Shown here: positions 6,569 to 8,389 of the stretch, one piece after another
How the letters are laid out: the number at the start of each line of letters is the position of its first letter
Position numbering within the stretch: the stretch's first letter is position 1
Assembly: GCA_945492935.1 (NCBI GenBank)
Contig: CALYVE010000062.1
Coordinates: forward strand, 1-8,389
DNA: 8,389 nt
Origin: an uncultured Lachnospiraceae bacterium
Lineage (GTDB): Bacteria > Bacillota > Clostridia > Lachnospirales > Lachnospiraceae
Direction: 5' to 3'
The notes under the pieces: generated by a model
The model's input: the letters and a program-made list of their open reading frames with translations, nothing else
Told to the model about the DNA's origin: nothing
Database searches by the model: none
Position numbers and translations under genes: made by a program

Positions 6569-6606
6569 AAAGGCGCTTTGACTGTGGTCGAAGTGCCTTT
6601 TTCTTT
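6569..6606 (+). terminator. Terminator-like hairpin in the purF leader (attenuator or pdxR terminator)
   Basis: The arms at 6569-6582 and 6587-6600 form a 14-bp stem with two G-U wobbles around the 4-nt loop TGTG, followed by TTTTTCTTT (6598-6606). It has every feature of an intrinsic terminator. It lies 82 nt after pdxR and about 60 nt before purF, only about 5 nt downstream of the predicted purF start site. It may end pdxR transcripts, attenuate purF-carA, or both. A competing pair, GCAAAG (6567-6572) with CTTTGC (6603-6608), would hide part of the T-run. Confidence 0.75.
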
Positions 6607-6611
6607 GCTTA

Positions 6612-6630
6612 CCGCGGCCTTGTGGCGCGG
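6612..6630 (+). other. Small GC-rich hairpin in the purF leader
   Basis: CCGCG (6612-6616) can pair with CGCGG (6626-6630) around a 9-nt loop. It is followed by a second copy of GGCCTTGT (first at 6616-6623, second at 6631-6638). The GC content stands out from the AT-rich surroundings. It could be part of an alternative leader fold, but no known riboswitch class is recognised. Confidence 0.35.
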
Positions 6631-6650
6631 GGCCTTGTTTTATTCCGAAT

Positions 6651-6661
6651 GGAGGAAAGGA
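6651..6661 (+). promoter_or_regulatory. Shine-Dalgarno that sets the purF start
   Basis: GGAGGAAAGGA holds two overlapping Shine-Dalgarno-like blocks, with AAAGGA ending 6 nt before the ATG at 6668. This supports a start at 6668 over an in-frame TTG at 6578. Confidence 0.8.
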
Positions 6662-6667
6662 ACAACT

Positions 6668-8038
6668 ATGAGCAGTGAATTACATGAAGAATGTGGTGTT
6701 TTTGGTGTGTGGAACACGGAAGGAACAAATGTAGCAGAGGATATCTATTACGGTTTGCTATCGCTTCAGCACAGAGGGCAGGAGGCTGCAGGAATTGCGG
6801 TCTGCGATACGGCAGGTGAAAAGGGAAACATGTGTGTCCATAAAGAACTTGGACTTGTTTCGGAAGCGTTTAACGAAGAAAAGCTACATGCATTAAAGGG
6901 CAATATCGGAATTGGTCATGTGCGTTATTCTACAACCGGTGGAAATGAGATTCGCAATGCCCAGCCACTGGCGTTTTATTATTTGAAAGGGACGCTTGCG
7001 CTTGTTCATAATGGAAATATTGTGAATTCAGCAACGTTAAAACAACAGCTTTTTGAGGAAGGTACATTGTTTAAGGCAACAACAGATTCAGAGGTTGTTG
7101 CAGCCATAATCGCAAAGATGCGGGCGCATACAACAAACATTCAGGATGCCGTTAAGCGTTCGGCATCAAAACTGCTGGGTGGTTATGCGTTAATTGTAAT
7201 GAGTCCAAAGAAGCTGATTGCGATGCGTGATCCGCTTGGATTAAAACCACTTTGTCTCGGCAAGACAAAGACGGGATATGTTGTAGCCTCAGAAAGCTGT
7301 GCACTCGGGGCAGTTGGTGCGCAGTTTGTACGTGATGTAAAGCCGGGTGAGGTTCTTACAATTTCGAAGGATGGGGTTGTATCGGATTGTGAGCTTTGTA
7401 ATCAAAAACCGGCACATTGCATTTTTGAGTATATTTATTTTGCAAGGCTGGATTCAAAAATAGATGGAATCAATGTATATGATGCGCGTATTGAAGGTGG
7501 AAAGGCGCTTGCCCGAAGATACCCGGTAGAAGCGGATGTTGTAACAGGTGTTCCGGATTCCGGTCTTGTTGCAGCAATTGGGTATGCGAAAGAATCCGGC
7601 ATTCCATATGAGATGACATTTCATAAAAACAGCTACGTCGGTCGAACCTTTATTAAGCCGACACAGAAGGAACGTATCAATGCCGTTCGGGCAAAGCTAA
7701 ATGTTTTGGAAAGTGTTGTGAAAGATAAGCGGGTTGTTTTGATTGATGATTCGATTGTTCGAGGTACAACGATTGCTAACCTGATTCATATGCTTCGGAG
7801 CCATGGGGCAAAAGAGGTGCATGTGCGAATCAGTTCACCACCGTTTTTGTATCCTTGTTTTTATGGAACAGATGTGCCTGATAATTCGCAGCTTATTGCG
7901 AACAGTATGTCAACAGAAGAAATATGCAAAAAGATCGGAGCTGACTCTTTAGGCTACATGGATATTCAGGATTTTCCGTGTATGACAGGAGATTTACCGA
8001 TTTGTAAAGCATGCTTTGATAATCATTATCCGGTTTAG
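6668..8038 (+). CDS. purF: PurF, amidophosphoribosyltransferase (glutamine PRPP amidotransferase)
   Basis: PurF catalyses the committed step of purine synthesis, making phosphoribosylamine from PRPP with ammonia from glutamine. The protein is 456 residues and of the Bacillus type. Residues 1-8 (MSSELHEE) are a propeptide expected to be cut off to expose the Ntn nucleophile C9 in ECGVFGVW. Glutaminase motifs follow: HRGQEAAG (35-42), GHVRYSTTGG (83-92), HNGN (114-117) and TTDSE (138-142). The PRPP-binding loop VVLIDDSIVRGTT lies at 356-368. C251, C397, C446 and C449 (the last two as CKAC) match the four cysteines that bind a 4Fe-4S cluster in the Bacillus enzyme, so an oxygen-sensitive form is expected. 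An upstream extension of the frame would bury C9 and is rejected. carA starts 16 nt after the stop, which indicates one transcription unit. Confidence 0.97.
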   Translation: MSSELHEECGVFGVWNTEGTNVAEDIYYGLLSLQHRGQEAAGIAVCDTAGEKGNMCVHKELGLVSEAFNEEKLHALKGNIGIGHVRYSTTGGNEIRNAQPLAFYYLKGTLALVHNGNIVNSATLKQQLFEEGTLFKATTDSEVVAAIIAKMRAHTTNIQDAVKRSASKLLGGYALIVMSPKKLIAMRDPLGLKPLCLGKTKTGYVVASESCALGAVGAQFVRDVKPGEVLTISKDGVVSDCELCNQKPAHCIFEYIYFARLDSKIDGINVYDARIEGGKALARRYPVEADVVTGVPDSGLVAAIGYAKESGIPYEMTFHKNSYVGRTFIKPTQKERINAVRAKLNVLESVVKDKRVVLIDDSIVRGTTIANLIHMLRSHGAKEVHVRISSPPFLYPCFYGTDVPDNSQLIANSMSTEEICKKIGADSLGYMDIQDFPCMTGDLPICKACFDNHYPV

Positions 8039-8054
8039 GGGAAAGGAGAGCGTT

Positions 8055-8389
8055 ATGTCAGATAATAAATGCAGACTTATTTTAGCAGATGGAACAGAAT
8101 TTGTCGGCAAAGGCTTTGGTGCAAGTCAGGATGCCATCGTCGAGCTTGTGTTTAATACCTCTATGGTTGGTTATCAGGAAATTATGTCAGACCCATCGTA
8201 TACAGATCAGGCAGTCGTTATGACATATCCACTGATTGGTAACTATGGTATCAACGAAGATGATTATGAGACAAAAACCCCAAGTATGTCGGGGTTCGTT
8301 GTAAGAGATTACAATGATGAGCCATCCAATTTCCGGAGGAGAAATTCGCTCCGGGAAATAATGGAAAAGTACAACAGCGTAGGTATTTC
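8055..8389 (+). CDS. carA: CarA, carbamoyl-phosphate synthase small subunit (3' end outside the window)
   Basis: CarA is the glutaminase subunit of carbamoyl-phosphate synthase and feeds ammonia to CarB for pyrimidine and arginine synthesis. Only the first 111 codons are present. They cover the N-terminal CPSase small-chain domain: LILADGTEFVGKGFG (8-22), FNTSMVGYQEIMSDPSY (33-49), VVMTYPLIGNYGIN (54-67) and VVRDYNDEPSNFR (82-94). The class I amidotransferase half with its catalytic Cys lies beyond the window. The start ATG at 8055 has AAAGGAGAG at 8042-8050, about 6 nt before it. The frame is open to the last base, so the gene is cut by the window and not visibly broken. carB is expected next. 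The 16-nt gap after purF suggests a shared transcript. Confidence 0.95.
   Translation, partial: MSDNKCRLILADGTEFVGKGFGASQDAIVELVFNTSMVGYQEIMSDPSYTDQAVVMTYPLIGNYGINEDDYETKTPSMSGFVVRDYNDEPSNFRRRNSLREIMEKYNSVGI

Noticed and set aside
6563..6667. In-frame upstream extension of purF, or a leader peptide starting at TTG 6578
   Set aside because: It would bury the catalytic Cys that must become the mature N terminus. The TTG has no clear Shine-Dalgarno, and the segment holds a terminator hairpin. The open frame is most likely chance.
6487..6667. Guanine (xpt-type) or PRPP (ykkC-type) riboswitch, or a Bacillus-type PurBox pair upstream of purF
   Set aside because: None of the conserved riboswitch core sequences is visible. 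Only one CCGAA-like match (around 6644) occurs, not the paired PurBoxes needed.

Overview
The window looks like ordinary chromosomal DNA from a low-to-moderate-GC, Gram-positive anaerobe, most likely a Clostridia member close to Lachnospiraceae. The reasons are strong Shine-Dalgarno sites (AAGGAG, GGAGG), sigma-A-type TTGACA promoters, hairpin-plus-U-tract terminators, de novo PLP synthesis by PdxST under a MocR-type regulator, and a Bacillus-type PurF with a propeptide and Fe-S cysteines. The family-level placement is inference from gene style, not from a phylogenetic marker.

Layout. (1) 1-2676, + strand: the 3' part of sbcC (DNA-end nuclease ATPase), a HAD phosphatase of the Gph/PGPase type, and a YhhN/TMEM86 membrane protein (probable lysoplasmalogenase). 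They are closely spaced and end at a strong terminator. (2) 2742-3513, + strand: a single flavodoxin-domain gene with its own extended -10 promoter. Two near-identical dyads sit over the -10 and the predicted start site, and a bidirectional terminator follows. (3) 3512-4946, - strand: the pdxS-pdxT operon, encoding the two subunits of PLP synthase. (4) 5092-6486, + strand: pdxR, divergent from pdxST, encoding a GntR/aminotransferase-fold regulator expected to sense PLP and control pdxST. (5) 6529-8389, + strand: purF followed 16 nt later by carA (cut by the window end). This unit has a TTGACA promoter and a leader containing a terminator-like hairpin.

How the genes fit together. Regions 3 and 4 form one self-contained vitamin B6 module, with PdxT supplying ammonia from glutamine to PdxS and PdxR regulating the pair. 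Region 5 couples the committed step of purine synthesis to the first step of pyrimidine/arginine synthesis in one transcription unit. PdxT, PurF and CarA all belong to glutamine-amidotransferase systems. Region 1 is a mixed housekeeping operon.

I found no CRISPR array, transposon, prophage, toxin-antitoxin pair, tRNA or rRNA, and no convincing sign of a new multi-gene system. The parts most worth a second look are regulatory: the twin operator at the flavodoxin promoter, and the terminator-like hairpin between the purF promoter and purF. No gene-free stretch exceeds 300 bases. The longest is 2552-2838, which holds a terminator, a promoter and the two dyads.
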